From positions 1-64,000 of the forward strand of contig NZ_CABPRZ010000011.1 in assembly GCF_902459695.1 (NCBI RefSeq): 64,000 nt of DNA, written 5' to 3'. Each line of letters begins with the position of its first letter. The stretch's first letter is position 1. Positions 11,127 to 19,169 of this stretch are shown here, in pieces. The translations under genes and the position numbers were made by a program. The notes under the pieces were generated by a model. It saw nothing but the letters and a program-made list of their open reading frames with translations, was not told the origin of the DNA and searched no databases. The stretch comes from Pandoraea terrae (GTDB lineage Bacteria; Pseudomonadota; Gammaproteobacteria; Burkholderiales; Burkholderiaceae).

Positions 11127-11630
11127 ATGAAAAAAGTAGTCGAAGCTGCCTGCTTGTTACTGCCGACACTGTGTTTTGCATCCAACTGGGTCAAGGTAGG
11201 AAGCGGCATGGATTCGCGGACATTCGTCGACACACAGAGCATCCGAGTCGCCGGTAAAGGCATTATTGAAGCCTCGGTGTTCTGGAGCTATGCCACGCCC
11301 CAAACCTCACGAGTCTCTTCCGCCTCCCCGCAATATTTGTCATCCAGGATTCGTGAACTATTCAGATGCGCAGAAGGGACCAGCGCGACCATCGGAAAAA
11401 TTGAGTTCAAGACGCCGAGCTCGATGGGAGATACAGGCGGCACCTGGTCGATCCCGCAAATGGGAGCCCGCGTTACGAATGCCGTACCTCATGGCATAGA
11501 TACAAGCGCCACTTGGTCGATTCCGCAAAGTCAAGCCAGCTTTACTGACGTCGTACCTGGCAGCATAGGTGAGACGACGCTTCAATTTGTCTGCGCCAGG
11601 GTCCCGAAAGAAGCCGAATCCAGGCGATGA
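11127..11630 (+). CDS. secreted surface-adhesin-E-like protein with an internal repeat
   Basis: This 167-residue protein has a short signal peptide (MKKVVEAACLLLPTLCFAS) and continues NWVKVGSGMDSRTFVDTQSI, the layout of small periplasmic proteins of the surface-adhesin protein E type, in which a strand-rich domain carries two cysteines (here FRCAEG and QFVCAR). Between the cysteines is an imperfect duplication of roughly 22 residues: GTWSIPQMGARVTNAVPHGI and ATWSIPQSQASFTDVVPGSI. A GGAGAAAAGAG ribosome site precedes the ATG. Function unknown; the family link is tentative. Confidence 0.6.
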   Translation: MKKVVEAACLLLPTLCFASNWVKVGSGMDSRTFVDTQSIRVAGKGIIEASVFWSYATPQTSRVSSASPQYLSSRIRELFRCAEGTSATIGKIEFKTPSSMGDTGGTWSIPQMGARVTNAVPHGIDTSATWSIPQSQASFTDVVPGSIGETTLQFVCARVPKEAESRR

Positions 11631-11721
11631 AAATCCCGCAAGGCTGCCCCGCTAACGCACCAAATGCGGGCCGACATGGGTCGCTTATGTCCATCTCTCC
11701 ATAGCGACCCGAACCGGAAAA

Positions 11722-13218
11722 TCAAGGTACAAGGACGATCTTGCCGCCTACACCTCCCTGCTCCATCAAACGATGCGCTTGAGCCACCTCTGTCAGCGGC
11801 AGCTTGTGTGCGACTGGCATCGGAATCTTGTATGGCATCTCGCGCGCAAAACGCTGCAGGCGCGGGCCATCGAACCGCACGATCAACGAGACGAAGCGCT
11901 GTGTCGACTCACTCGGCGGTTTGGGCGACGGATTGGCGATCGACGCAACCACGCCGGCCGGTTTCACATATGCGAAAAGTCCCTCGGCAACTTCGCCGCC
12001 GACGGTATCGGCCAAGAAGTCGAATGGGCCTGCTGCCGCAAGCGCCTCATGGTCGGCGATGTCGATAACGCCGGCGACCGGCAAATCCTTCACCGTGTCG
12101 CGGCTTGACGCTCGCACGCCGGCGTAGACCATTGCGCCGGCATCGAGCGCCGCAATGATGGCCGCCCGTCCTGTTGAGCCGCTCGCACCTATGACCAAGC
12201 CCTTATCACCGCGCGTCGGGCGGATCCCGGATTCGATCAACTGCGTGCCCGTGAGCACACCGGTCGGCAATGCCGCCGCATCGACCAGGTCAAGTTCATC
12301 TGGCACGTGTACGAAGTTCGTTGCGTAGAAGATCGCCTTTTCGGCATACGCACCATTGTGGAAGGGATTGACCATGCCCATGACGCGGTCGCCAGGCTTG
12401 AAGGTCGTGACGCCCGGACCAACGGCGTCGACAATGCCTGCGACGTCACCACCGAGCTGGGCCGGGAACGCCAGTGGCACCCAATCTTTCAGCATCCCCT
12501 TTCTTGCCTTAATCTCGACGGGGTTTACCGCCGCGCCGGCAACGCGCACACGGATTTCACCGGGTCCTGGGCTGGGTTCCGCGATTGTCTCGATACGGAA
12601 AGCGTCCGGCGTGCCATAGTTGTGTAAATGGGCGGCCTGCATAGACCCGGTCGGTGCGCTGCCGGCGACCGCATACGCGTGCGCCTCCACGGCCTCTCCG
12701 GTCACCGTTGAACAAGCTATGGCGCTGTAGCTATGCGCACGCGCCGCAAGTCCATCGACGAACGCATTGAAGAACGGAGTCGCCTCGAGTAACTCCAGCA
12801 CGATGCCCGGAGCAGCCGGCGAACGGAAATAGTAGAACCGTTGTCCCGTGACGTCGCGACCTTCGGCAAACAGCTCCATGCCCTTTGCGACTGCCGATGC
12901 CGCATCTCGCTCGATATCGTGGCTGAGCGATGCCAGTCTCTGCAGACCGATGATCGGGCGATTGAGTGAATCATGAAACGGAGACGGGCCGTTGCCTGTC
13001 ACCTGAATCAACTCAATCAGCGTTTCGCCGTGCATGCTCAACGCAACGTGAAACGGTAGTGAGATAGGGCGTCCTTCATACGTCATGTTGAGCGTCAGGC
13101 CACGAAACACACTCCAGGGCCCGACACCGACCTGCGTTTCCCAGAAGCGCACCAACGGGTCGAGATCGTCGGTTGTGAAGCTAATCTGCTTGATTGGTCC
13201 AAGCCAAGATACGTTCAT
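11722..13218 (-). CDS. fused VOC (glyoxalase-fold) and MDR quinone-reductase-like protein
   Basis: This 498-residue protein joins two domains. Residues 1 to about 165 look like a vicinal-oxygen-chelate domain of the epimerase/glyoxalase kind (QISFTTDDLDPLVRFWETQ, then LELLEATPFF). From about 190 it is a zinc-less medium-chain NADP(H) reductase: GSMQAAHLHNYGTPDAF resembles a free MDR start, followed by GDVAGIVDAVGPGVTTFKPG and the nucleotide-binding VIGASGSTGRAAII. The start at 13218 follows AAAGGAACTGAA. It lies 94 bases downstream of the Rieske oxygenase on the same strand and is probably co-transcribed. An enone reduction or isomerisation step is plausible; the substrate is unknown. Confidence 0.75.
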   Translation of the reverse strand: MNVSWLGPIKQISFTTDDLDPLVRFWETQVGVGPWSVFRGLTLNMTYEGRPISLPFHVALSMHGETLIELIQVTGNGPSPFHDSLNRPIIGLQRLASLSHDIERDAASAVAKGMELFAEGRDVTGQRFYYFRSPAAPGIVLELLEATPFFNAFVDGLAARAHSYSAIACSTVTGEAVEAHAYAVAGSAPTGSMQAAHLHNYGTPDAFRIETIAEPSPGPGEIRVRVAGAAVNPVEIKARKGMLKDWVPLAFPAQLGGDVAGIVDAVGPGVTTFKPGDRVMGMVNPFHNGAYAEKAIFYATNFVHVPDELDLVDAAALPTGVLTGTQLIESGIRPTRGDKGLVIGASGSTGRAAIIAALDAGAMVYAGVRASSRDTVKDLPVAGVIDIADHEALAAAGPFDFLADTVGGEVAEGLFAYVKPAGVVASIANPSPKPPSESTQRFVSLIVRFDGPRLQRFAREMPYKIPMPVAHKLPLTEVAQAHRLMEQGGVGGKIVLVP

Positions 13219-13312
13219 TTCAGTTCCTTTGGAGGGTAATGCATCGGCATTTGGAACGTGCACGTTGCACCATAAGGCAGCGCGAGATTACGGAAGTACC
13301 TGTGTACTCTCG

Positions 13313-14437
13313 CTAGATGGTCGAGAGGCGGCTGACCGCCTCAGCGGGTACGTCATCGAGCTTGCGCCAACGCCCGTCGTCATGCCGATATTCATAGACC
13401 TCGGTCACTCCGTGTTCTCGAGGGAGTTGGGCTATATTTACGTAGAACTGCTGGTACCACTGCCGCAAACGGTATATCGGACCGTCACCGTCACACAGGA
13501 GCGGGTTGTCCACGCGAGTCTTATGGTCCCAGATGGCTACATCTTCTCGGAACGCATCCTGGGCAGCCTGGACATACCCCGCAACCATTGCCTGGTTCTG
13601 CTCGTCTGTGAGCATCGGGTTCTTCTCCACCATCACACCAAACCGTAGTTCGAAGCTGTTCGTGTCGATGGGGACATGGCAATTGAGCAAAATCGATTTG
13701 ATCTGCTCCCCCTGCGCCTCTCCAGTCATCAGCGTAACGTGATAGGCAGGCCCAAAGTATGCTGAATCCGATGTCAGCCTGCCGCTTTCGGCAAGCCGCT
13801 CACTGCCGCCGCTGAGCTTCTGATAAGCAACAGGTCCAACGAATGTGTTGCAAAAGTAGTCGACAGGCGCGCCGTGGACAGGTCCGAAATGCGCCATATC
13901 GGAATGGTTATCTATCAGTTCGCGGCAGTTTGTGTTGATGGTCCATTTGACGATCGACCAATCACTCCACGCATCCGAGAAGCACGCGTCGATGCGCGGG
14001 ATGACAACGGATGGATCCGGCGGATTGCCCTCAGGATCGTTCCAGACGAACAGCAGCTTGTTCTGCTCTACAGCCGGCCAGGATTTGACGCGCGCCTTCG
14101 GTGGCACCCGATTCGAATAGGGGATGCCTGCACACGCGCCATCCGTCCCCCAGGACCACCCATGAAAGGCGCAAATCACCATGTTCCCTTCGATGCATCC
14201 CTGGCTTAGATCGGCGCCCATGTGCGGGCAATATCCGTCAAGGATGTGTAGTTGCCCCTCCTCCCCTTGGAACACGACCAGACGCGTGCCAAAGATCGAC
14301 AACCCGTGTGGTTTGCCGTCCCGATAGTCATCAGCAAGCCCCAGGCAATGCCAGCCGCGCGCGTAACGATCTTCAATGGGCGCTGCGTGAATTCGGTGAA
14401 CAGACGGCTTGCCCTGAGGCACGGTGGAATCAGCCAT
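13313..14437 (-). CDS. Rieske non-haem iron oxygenase, catalytic subunit
   Basis: This 374-residue protein has a Rieske domain with C70-x-H72 (GYCPHMGADLSQGC) and C89-x2-H92 (ICAFHGW) holding the 2Fe-2S cluster, then a catalytic domain with ELIDNHSDMAHFGPVHG, where H183 and H188 should bind the mononuclear iron. The length and order resemble single-component oxygenases of the KshA/DdmC type, which hydroxylate or demethylate and need a separate reductase. GGAGGAGAC precedes the ATG at 14437. The likely reductase is the fused cupin-reductase at 19170-20525. A 29-bp palindrome lies upstream, beside a broken tetR. Confidence 0.9.
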   Translation of the reverse strand: MADSTVPQGKPSVHRIHAAPIEDRYARGWHCLGLADDYRDGKPHGLSIFGTRLVVFQGEEGQLHILDGYCPHMGADLSQGCIEGNMVICAFHGWSWGTDGACAGIPYSNRVPPKARVKSWPAVEQNKLLFVWNDPEGNPPDPSVVIPRIDACFSDAWSDWSIVKWTINTNCRELIDNHSDMAHFGPVHGAPVDYFCNTFVGPVAYQKLSGGSERLAESGRLTSDSAYFGPAYHVTLMTGEAQGEQIKSILLNCHVPIDTNSFELRFGVMVEKNPMLTDEQNQAMVAGYVQAAQDAFREDVAIWDHKTRVDNPLLCDGDGPIYRLRQWYQQFYVNIAQLPREHGVTEVYEYRHDDGRWRKLDDVPAEAVSRLSTI

Positions 14438-14583
14438 GAAATTGTCTCCTCCAGTCGGTATCCGACGATGTTCGGCAACCCTATCCAGAGCGCCTCTCAT
14501 TGCCGCGCAAGCGGGCTCACTCCACCGACGACTTGGCTTGAGCTCGACGCGCTATGTCACAAAAATATATATACGTGACACAT

Positions 14584-14612
14584 AATGGCACAAATTATAA
14601 ATTTGTGCCATT
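14584..14612. promoter_or_regulatory. 29-bp perfect palindrome, probable TetR-type operator
   Basis: Two 13-base arms (AATGGCACAAATT and its exact complement) flank ATA. The palindrome lies between the divergent Rieske oxygenase gene and the tetR remnant, ending seven bases before the remnant begins. A second, shorter dyad (TGTCAC at 14555-14560, GTGACA at 14575-14580) lies beside it around an AT-rich TATATATA core that could be the oxygenase promoter. Position and symmetry fit a repressor site. Confidence 0.65.
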
Positions 14613-14618
14613 TCGTGA

Positions 14619-14877
14619 GAAAGTCAATCCGAGGGGTTTTCGATCGATGACGTGGTGCAGCGGGCCAACATCTCGCGCCGGCCCCTGTTCCGGTACTTCG
14701 GGACCAGGAAGGCGGTGATTCAGGCTGTGATCAACGCAGAGAATGGGTGCCTTTTTCGAGGAGACGCAGCATAGCCTGAGTAAGTTCGAGGTTGACCCAG
14801 GAGCAAGCAGTGGAAATCAAGGTATTGGCGCGCGGGGTCCCAGTGCAATGGCGAGGTCGCTGAATTGCATGCTTTAA
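14619..14877 (+). pseudogene. broken TetR-family regulator
   Basis: In one frame, 14619-14774 reads as a TetR helix-turn-helix: GFSIDDVVQRANISRRPLF, then RYFGTRKAVIQAVINAENG. At about 14750 the homology moves by one base into the next frame, continuing FFEETQHSLSKFEVDPG to a stop at 14875-14877. The first 20-25 residues expected of a TetR protein are missing (an in-frame stop lies at 14616-14618), as is nearly all of the ligand-binding domain. This is therefore a remnant with a frameshift and both ends lost, divergent from the Rieske gene it probably once controlled. Confidence 0.7.
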
Positions 14878-15593
14878 CCCGATCTTGTGGTGCCGCCCTT
14901 TCCAATCGCGAACTCCACCGCCGCATCTACGTGGATACCAGTGGAGTCGAAACCCGGCAACGGCAGACGATCGGCGTCGAGAATCAGGCAAATTTCGGTG
15001 CAGCCGAAGATCACCGCGTCCGCGCCGTCTGCCTTCGCTATTTCAATCAGCGAAATCAGCGCGTCGCGCGAATGGTCCAACACCTTACCGGCGCACAGCT
15101 CGTCGAAGATGATGTTGTGCGTGAGCGTTCGCCCATCGGCCTCCGGCACCATAACGTCGATGCCATGTCGCTTCATCCTCGCCGGATAGAAGCCGTTTTC
15201 CATCGTATAGCGAGTGGCCAGCAGCAGCGGGCGGCGACAGCCTGAGGCCTTCAGGCGACGTGCCGTCTCATCGACGATATGGATGAACGGTACGTCAACC
15301 GCCTCTTCGACGGCGTCGGCAACGAGGTGCATGGTAACCGCGCAAATCATCACGCATTCGGCGCCTGCGCCTTCAAGACTGCGAGCGACTTCTGAAAGGC
15401 GTCTGCCGGCGTCGTCCCAACGGCCGGCCTTCTGCATGTCGACAATTGTCTGAAAATCAACCGAATACAGAAGTAGCTCCGCCGAATGCAAATCACCAAG
15501 ACGTTCGCGCACTGCCTCGTTGATCTTTCGGTAGTAAACGGATGAGCCCTCAAAACTCATGCCACCAATCAGGCCAATCTTCCACATTTCCAT
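14874..15593 (-). CDS. aspartate/glutamate racemase family protein
   Basis: This 239-residue protein starts MEMWKIGLIGGMSFEGSSVYY, the usual beginning of the Asp/Glu racemase family, whose members interconvert stereoisomers or, in maleate isomerase and arylmalonate decarboxylase relatives, act on diacids. Both catalytic cysteines are visible: ICAVTMH in the first half and IFGCTEICLIL in the second. The first motif is normally C-x-N-T-M-H, and here the asparagine is valine. GAAGGAA lies before the chosen ATG. It is divergent from the LysR gene at 15745. The substrate is unknown; being beside oxygenase genes, a catabolic diacid or amino-acid role is possible. Confidence 0.8.
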   Translation of the reverse strand: MEMWKIGLIGGMSFEGSSVYYRKINEAVRERLGDLHSAELLLYSVDFQTIVDMQKAGRWDDAGRRLSEVARSLEGAGAECVMICAVTMHLVADAVEEAVDVPFIHIVDETARRLKASGCRRPLLLATRYTMENGFYPARMKRHGIDVMVPEADGRTLTHNIIFDELCAGKVLDHSRDALISLIEIAKADGADAVIFGCTEICLILDADRLPLPGFDSTGIHVDAAVEFAIGKGGTTRSG

Positions 15594-15744
15594 GACGTCG
15601 TTTCCTTCATCAGACAAAAATCAGTGTAGACGGAAAGCAGCCGAAAACGGATTCGGCCCCCGCGCCTTCTGGAGGAGCGAGTCGGAAGTCTAGCTTGACT
15701 TGGCAATCACGAAAAATGAATAATGGAGATGGGAGGTTCTCGAA

Positions 15745-16614
15745 ATGAGAAACATTGATCTCGACTCGCTGCAAATCTTCAAGGCTGTCGTCGATTTCGG
15801 CGGCGTCACCAAGGCGGCAGCTCACCTGAACAGGGTGCAATCCAACATCACCACGCGAGTCAAGAATCTCGAAGAGCGACTTGGCGTGACGCTATTCCAA
15901 AGGCAGGGTGGCAAGCTCGTGCCGTCGCCCGAGGGTAGGCTCCTCCTCGGTTACGCGGAGCGGCTGCTGCGGCTGTCAACCGAAGCCGAAGCCGCACTTC
16001 GCTGTGGCACCCCGCGCGGCATTTTGCGTATCGGCACGCTGGAAAGCACTGCCGCTGCTCGCCTGCCGCCGTTCCTGTCGCGCTACCACCAACGCTATCC
16101 CGATGTGAAAATAGAACTGGTCACCGGCACCACGACTGCGTTGATTAACCGCGTGCACCGCTATGACGTTGAGGCTGCTTTCATCTCCGAGCCCTTTCAT
16201 GACGCTGAACTGGAAACGCAGGAGGGATTCTCCGAAGCGCTGGTGCTGATCGCGCCGAAGAAGGCGGAACAGATCAAAAGCGCGAAGCACTTACAGCAGT
16301 GCACGGTCATTGCCTTTGCTACTGGCTGCTCTTATCGGCGCATCCTGGAGGACTGGCTCACGACGTGCGAAGTAGTGCCCGAGCGGGTATTGGAACTAGC
16401 GTCCTATCACGCGATCGTGGCCTGCGTGGCAGCTGGCTCCGGCATCGCGATCGTGCCGCGCTCCGTTTTGCAGGCGGTGCATGCCGAAAGTCAGGTCAAG
16501 ATCCTGCCGCTGCCGCCGAAAGTGGCGCGGGTGCGTACCCACCTTGTCTGGCGCATCGGCCACCATTCGGTGGCACTCGATGCACTGTGCGACGAACTAC
16601 GGCGCAAGCGCTAG
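15745..16614 (+). CDS. LysR-family transcriptional regulator
   Basis: This 289-residue protein has an N-terminal winged helix-turn-helix (GGVTKAAAHLNRVQSNITTR) and a substrate-binding effector domain (LRIGTLESTAAARLPPFLS onward). GGGAGG sits eight bases before the ATG. It is divergent from the racemase gene with 151 bases between starts, the usual arrangement for a LysR regulator and its target, so it probably controls the racemase and perhaps more of the island. Confidence 0.92.
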   Translation: MRNIDLDSLQIFKAVVDFGGVTKAAAHLNRVQSNITTRVKNLEERLGVTLFQRQGGKLVPSPEGRLLLGYAERLLRLSTEAEAALRCGTPRGILRIGTLESTAAARLPPFLSRYHQRYPDVKIELVTGTTTALINRVHRYDVEAAFISEPFHDAELETQEGFSEALVLIAPKKAEQIKSAKHLQQCTVIAFATGCSYRRILEDWLTTCEVVPERVLELASYHAIVACVAAGSGIAIVPRSVLQAVHAESQVKILPLPPKVARVRTHLVWRIGHHSVALDALCDELRRKR

Positions 16615-16637
16615 CTAGCAGGGCCGCTCACCTCCCC

Positions 16638-16760
16638 TCAGCGCGGCAATCTGATGCGCACCAGTTCGGCAAAGTAACGGGCGCCGATTAACAGTGCATC
16701 GTCGTTGAAGTCGTATGCCGCATTGTGCAAAGGCGTACCGACGTAACGTCGAACCGGGTC
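16638..16760 (-). pseudogene. C-terminal remnant of an M20-family amidohydrolase/peptidase
   Basis: On the minus strand this piece reads DPVRRYVGTPLHNAAYDFND, then DALLIGARYFAELVRIRLPR and stop, the conserved end of M20 metallopeptidase/hippurate-hydrolase-type proteins (LHNxxYDFND). The frame is closed upstream by a stop at about 16782 and no other part of the gene is present. On the plus strand, starting at about 16752, another piece ends EQKLDYYEGMANQLKDASFG (stop 16843-16845); it may be a second tail fragment, but I do not recognise it. The 341-base stretch 16615-16955 holds nothing else. Confidence 0.6.
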
Positions 16761-16955
16761 GGCGCCGGAGCAGAAGCTCGACTATTACGAAGGCATGGCA
16801 AATCAACTCAAAGACGCGTCCTTTGGGTCCATCGCCGGCATCTAACCCGTTTGGACGAATCGGCTCAAACACCTGGGCGGCTAGACTGGGGAGCACAACA
16901 TGCGTGCCGCCGGCAGCGTTCGCCAACTCTCGAAGTTCAAACCGGAGCCCCTGCG

Positions 16956-17672
16956 ATGGAAAAAGTCGTTTATGTGTTGTGGCGTGAGACACAGACCTCG
17001 CCTGATCAGTGGAGCCGCACGGTGCGCGCGAAGCTCGCCGACAAACTGCTATCGCTCGGCGCGCATGGCGTGCAGATCAATGTCGCCGATGCCGACGTCG
17101 AGCCCGCGGCGGCGCTGCGTCAGGCGAACACGCTGCCAAAGATCGACGGCAGCGTGGCCATCTGGATCGACAGCGCGGTACCGATGTTCCGTCAGCCGTA
17201 CGACGACGCAGTGCGTGCCGTCGTGCCGCACATGGCCGCTTACCTCGTAACAGAATCGCAGCCGATCCGCAATACGCGCTTCCCGGCGAAACCGGGTGAA
17301 CGGACCAGCGGGTTTTCGCAGCTTGCGTTTCTTAAGCGCCCGCCGCGCCTGACGCACGAGGCATGGCTGGATGTCTGGCACAACCACCACACGCGCGTCG
17401 CGATCGACACGCAGGACAACTTTCTTTATGTGCAGAACGTTGTCGTCCGCGCGTTAACGCATGGGGCCCCCGGGTATGACGCGATCGTGGAGGAGTGCTT
17501 TCCGGCGGCGGCGATGACGGACCCGCGTGCGTTCTTCGATGCGGTCGGCGACGAGGAGAAGTTCCAGCACAACGTGAAGGCGATGAGGGACAGCTGTGCG
17601 CGCTTCATCGACTTCGACAAGATTGATGTTGTGCCGACCAGTCAGTATGTCGTCAAAGCTGTGAATAACTGA
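16956..17672 (+). CDS. EthD-domain protein
   Basis: This 238-residue protein starts MEKVVYVLWRE and seems to have two halves. The second is a clear EthD-like ferredoxin-fold segment (AFLKRPPRLTHEAWLDVWHN, then HHTRVAIDTQ). EthD proteins were first seen beside the cytochrome P450 system for ethyl tert-butyl ether and recur in aromatic and terpenoid catabolism, where some act as small cyclases or isomerases. A GGAG lies 10 bases before the ATG; a longer frame back to 16725 would run through remnant DNA. No cofactor motif is seen; the substrate is unknown. Confidence 0.75.
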   Translation: MEKVVYVLWRETQTSPDQWSRTVRAKLADKLLSLGAHGVQINVADADVEPAAALRQANTLPKIDGSVAIWIDSAVPMFRQPYDDAVRAVVPHMAAYLVTESQPIRNTRFPAKPGERTSGFSQLAFLKRPPRLTHEAWLDVWHNHHTRVAIDTQDNFLYVQNVVVRALTHGAPGYDAIVEECFPAAAMTDPRAFFDAVGDEEKFQHNVKAMRDSCARFIDFDKIDVVPTSQYVVKAVNN

Positions 17673-17680
17673 CGTCACGG

Positions 17681-17709
17681 GTGAGGCAATGCACGCGGCA
17701 TTGCCTCAC
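17681..17709. terminator. strong stem-loop between convergent genes
   Basis: A perfect 12-bp stem (GTGAGGCAATGC and its complement) with a five-base loop sits between the stop codons of the EthD gene and the convergent citrate-synthase-like gene. There is no long T run on either side, so termination would have to rest on the stem, acting in both directions. Confidence 0.55.
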
Positions 17710-17732
17710 CACGGCGTTGTCAGCTTGATCGG

Positions 17733-18995
17733 TCAGCCGCCGTTGGGCACTGCCGAAATGTACTTCGCGCGCGGACGTAGCATGAACGCCTGCATGCGCT
17801 GCTCGACGACGTGTGCGCACCAGCCTGCCGTCCGACCGAGAATCCACAATGCCGTGGCACTTCCTCTCGGCATGCCGAGCGCGCGCGTCAGGGGCACCAG
17901 GGCCAGAGCGAGTCCTGGCGTCATGCCGGTCTCGTCGCGTAGGCGCGCAAGAAACTTCAGTGTTTTGCGCACTGAAGGATCGTTCTCACCACAGCCGCTC
18001 GCCAGCGAAAGGATCCATTCAGCTCGCGGGTCGCCCGCCGGGTACAGCGGATGATTGAAGCCGTACAGGCTGGCGCCGCGCGTGCGCACAAGTTCCAGGC
18101 GCGAGTTCGGCACACCGCCACGGGGATCGTCGAATAGCTGCGTTTCCACGCGATCGGTCACTGCCCCTGTCGAATAGCCCACATGCGCGCTGATGGCAGC
18201 GGCGACGCAGTTGCATAGCCCCGCATCGATCGAGGCCGCGACACGTGCTGCGAACGTGGCAGGCGCGAGTTCATGATCGGCGAGAATCACAAGCGCGGCG
18301 TTGATCGCCTGCACGGCTTGCGGTGTCACAGGCGCGCCACTCGCGCGCAACGCCCATGCGGCAAGCGGTTCCCCCGGTTTGCGCGCGATGTACCGCCCAT
18401 GCTTCGAAAGAAAGCCAAGGCAACCGGTGAACGCATGAAGGATCGTGCGCGCCATCTGCACGGTAGTTCCATCGGCCATCTCTGCCCGATCCCTTGCGCG
18501 CATGCCGAGTGACAGGGCGATCATGGCCATCAGATTGCCGATGTCATCGGGTGCGATCGCCTTGGCATGCGACGCGAGCAACGCGGCCGTGTCGGCAGGG
18601 ATGTCGGCGAGCGGCCAGTCCGCCTGCGTATCCTGCCAGACACCCGTGATCAGAAAATGCACGACCACCTCGAATGCATGGCCGGCTTGGGCCAGATCAA
18701 GCGCGCGCCGGTTGCGATAGACGGGGCCACGCTCGTCGATATAGGTGATCGCCGAGGCGACCACGGGCTCGCCCCAGCGCATCGACGTTCCAGCCGTGAT
18801 GGAGCGCGGCAGCCTTCCGCGCCCGCGCGCCGCGAAGCGTTCGACATCCTCGCTCGCGTAGAGATGGCGTTTGGTTCCCGCCACGGGGACACTGCGTATC
18901 AAGCCACGGCTTACATACGAATAAAGGGTGGCCACTTTTACGCCGAGCGTCGCAAGCGCTTCTTCGCGAGTCAGAAAGTCGTTTTGCTTCTTCAT
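17733..18995 (-). CDS. citrate-synthase-fold enzyme with N-terminal helix-turn-helix
   Basis: This 420-residue protein begins with a MerR/excisionase-like DNA-binding segment (residues 5-55, LTREEALATLGVKVATLYSY, then VSRGLIRSV), followed by a citrate-synthase fold. Visible active-site pieces are ADHELAPATFAAR, GFNHPLYPAGDPR (family GxxHPLY), and a C-terminal WCAHVVEQ, then LRPRAKYI. The family condenses or cleaves acyl-CoA and a keto acid; such HTH fusions probably act in accessory catabolism rather than the TCA cycle. The first ATG is used; the upstream TTG is poor. It is divergent from the cupin-reductase gene. Whether the HTH binds DNA is unknown. Confidence 0.85.
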   Translation of the reverse strand: MKKQNDFLTREEALATLGVKVATLYSYVSRGLIRSVPVAGTKRHLYASEDVERFAARGRGRLPRSITAGTSMRWGEPVVASAITYIDERGPVYRNRRALDLAQAGHAFEVVVHFLITGVWQDTQADWPLADIPADTAALLASHAKAIAPDDIGNLMAMIALSLGMRARDRAEMADGTTVQMARTILHAFTGCLGFLSKHGRYIARKPGEPLAAWALRASGAPVTPQAVQAINAALVILADHELAPATFAARVAASIDAGLCNCVAAAISAHVGYSTGAVTDRVETQLFDDPRGGVPNSRLELVRTRGASLYGFNHPLYPAGDPRAEWILSLASGCGENDPSVRKTLKFLARLRDETGMTPGLALALVPLTRALGMPRGSATALWILGRTAGWCAHVVEQRMQAFMLRPRAKYISAVPNGG

Positions 18996-19169
18996 GTCGA
19001 TTTTAAAAATCAATCTTGATCAACCATGACCGCGGTGTCTAGTATTCGCATAACGACGCGGCTTTGAATCGAGTATAGCCACGTTCCCATACCCCGCAAC
19101 GATAGCGCTTGATACGAGCACGCGGTCAGCCCCGCTGACGTGACGCGAACCAGTTCTGGAGGAGATGAA

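Noticed and set aside
14731-14991. A minus-strand frame ending LLEKGTHSLR over the tetR remnant
   Set aside because: The plus-strand TetR homology explains the DNA better, and the frame has no known relatives that I can name.
16725-16955. N-terminal extension of the EthD protein
   Set aside because: It runs through the M20 remnant and has no ribosome site; the ATG at 16956 begins the conserved part.
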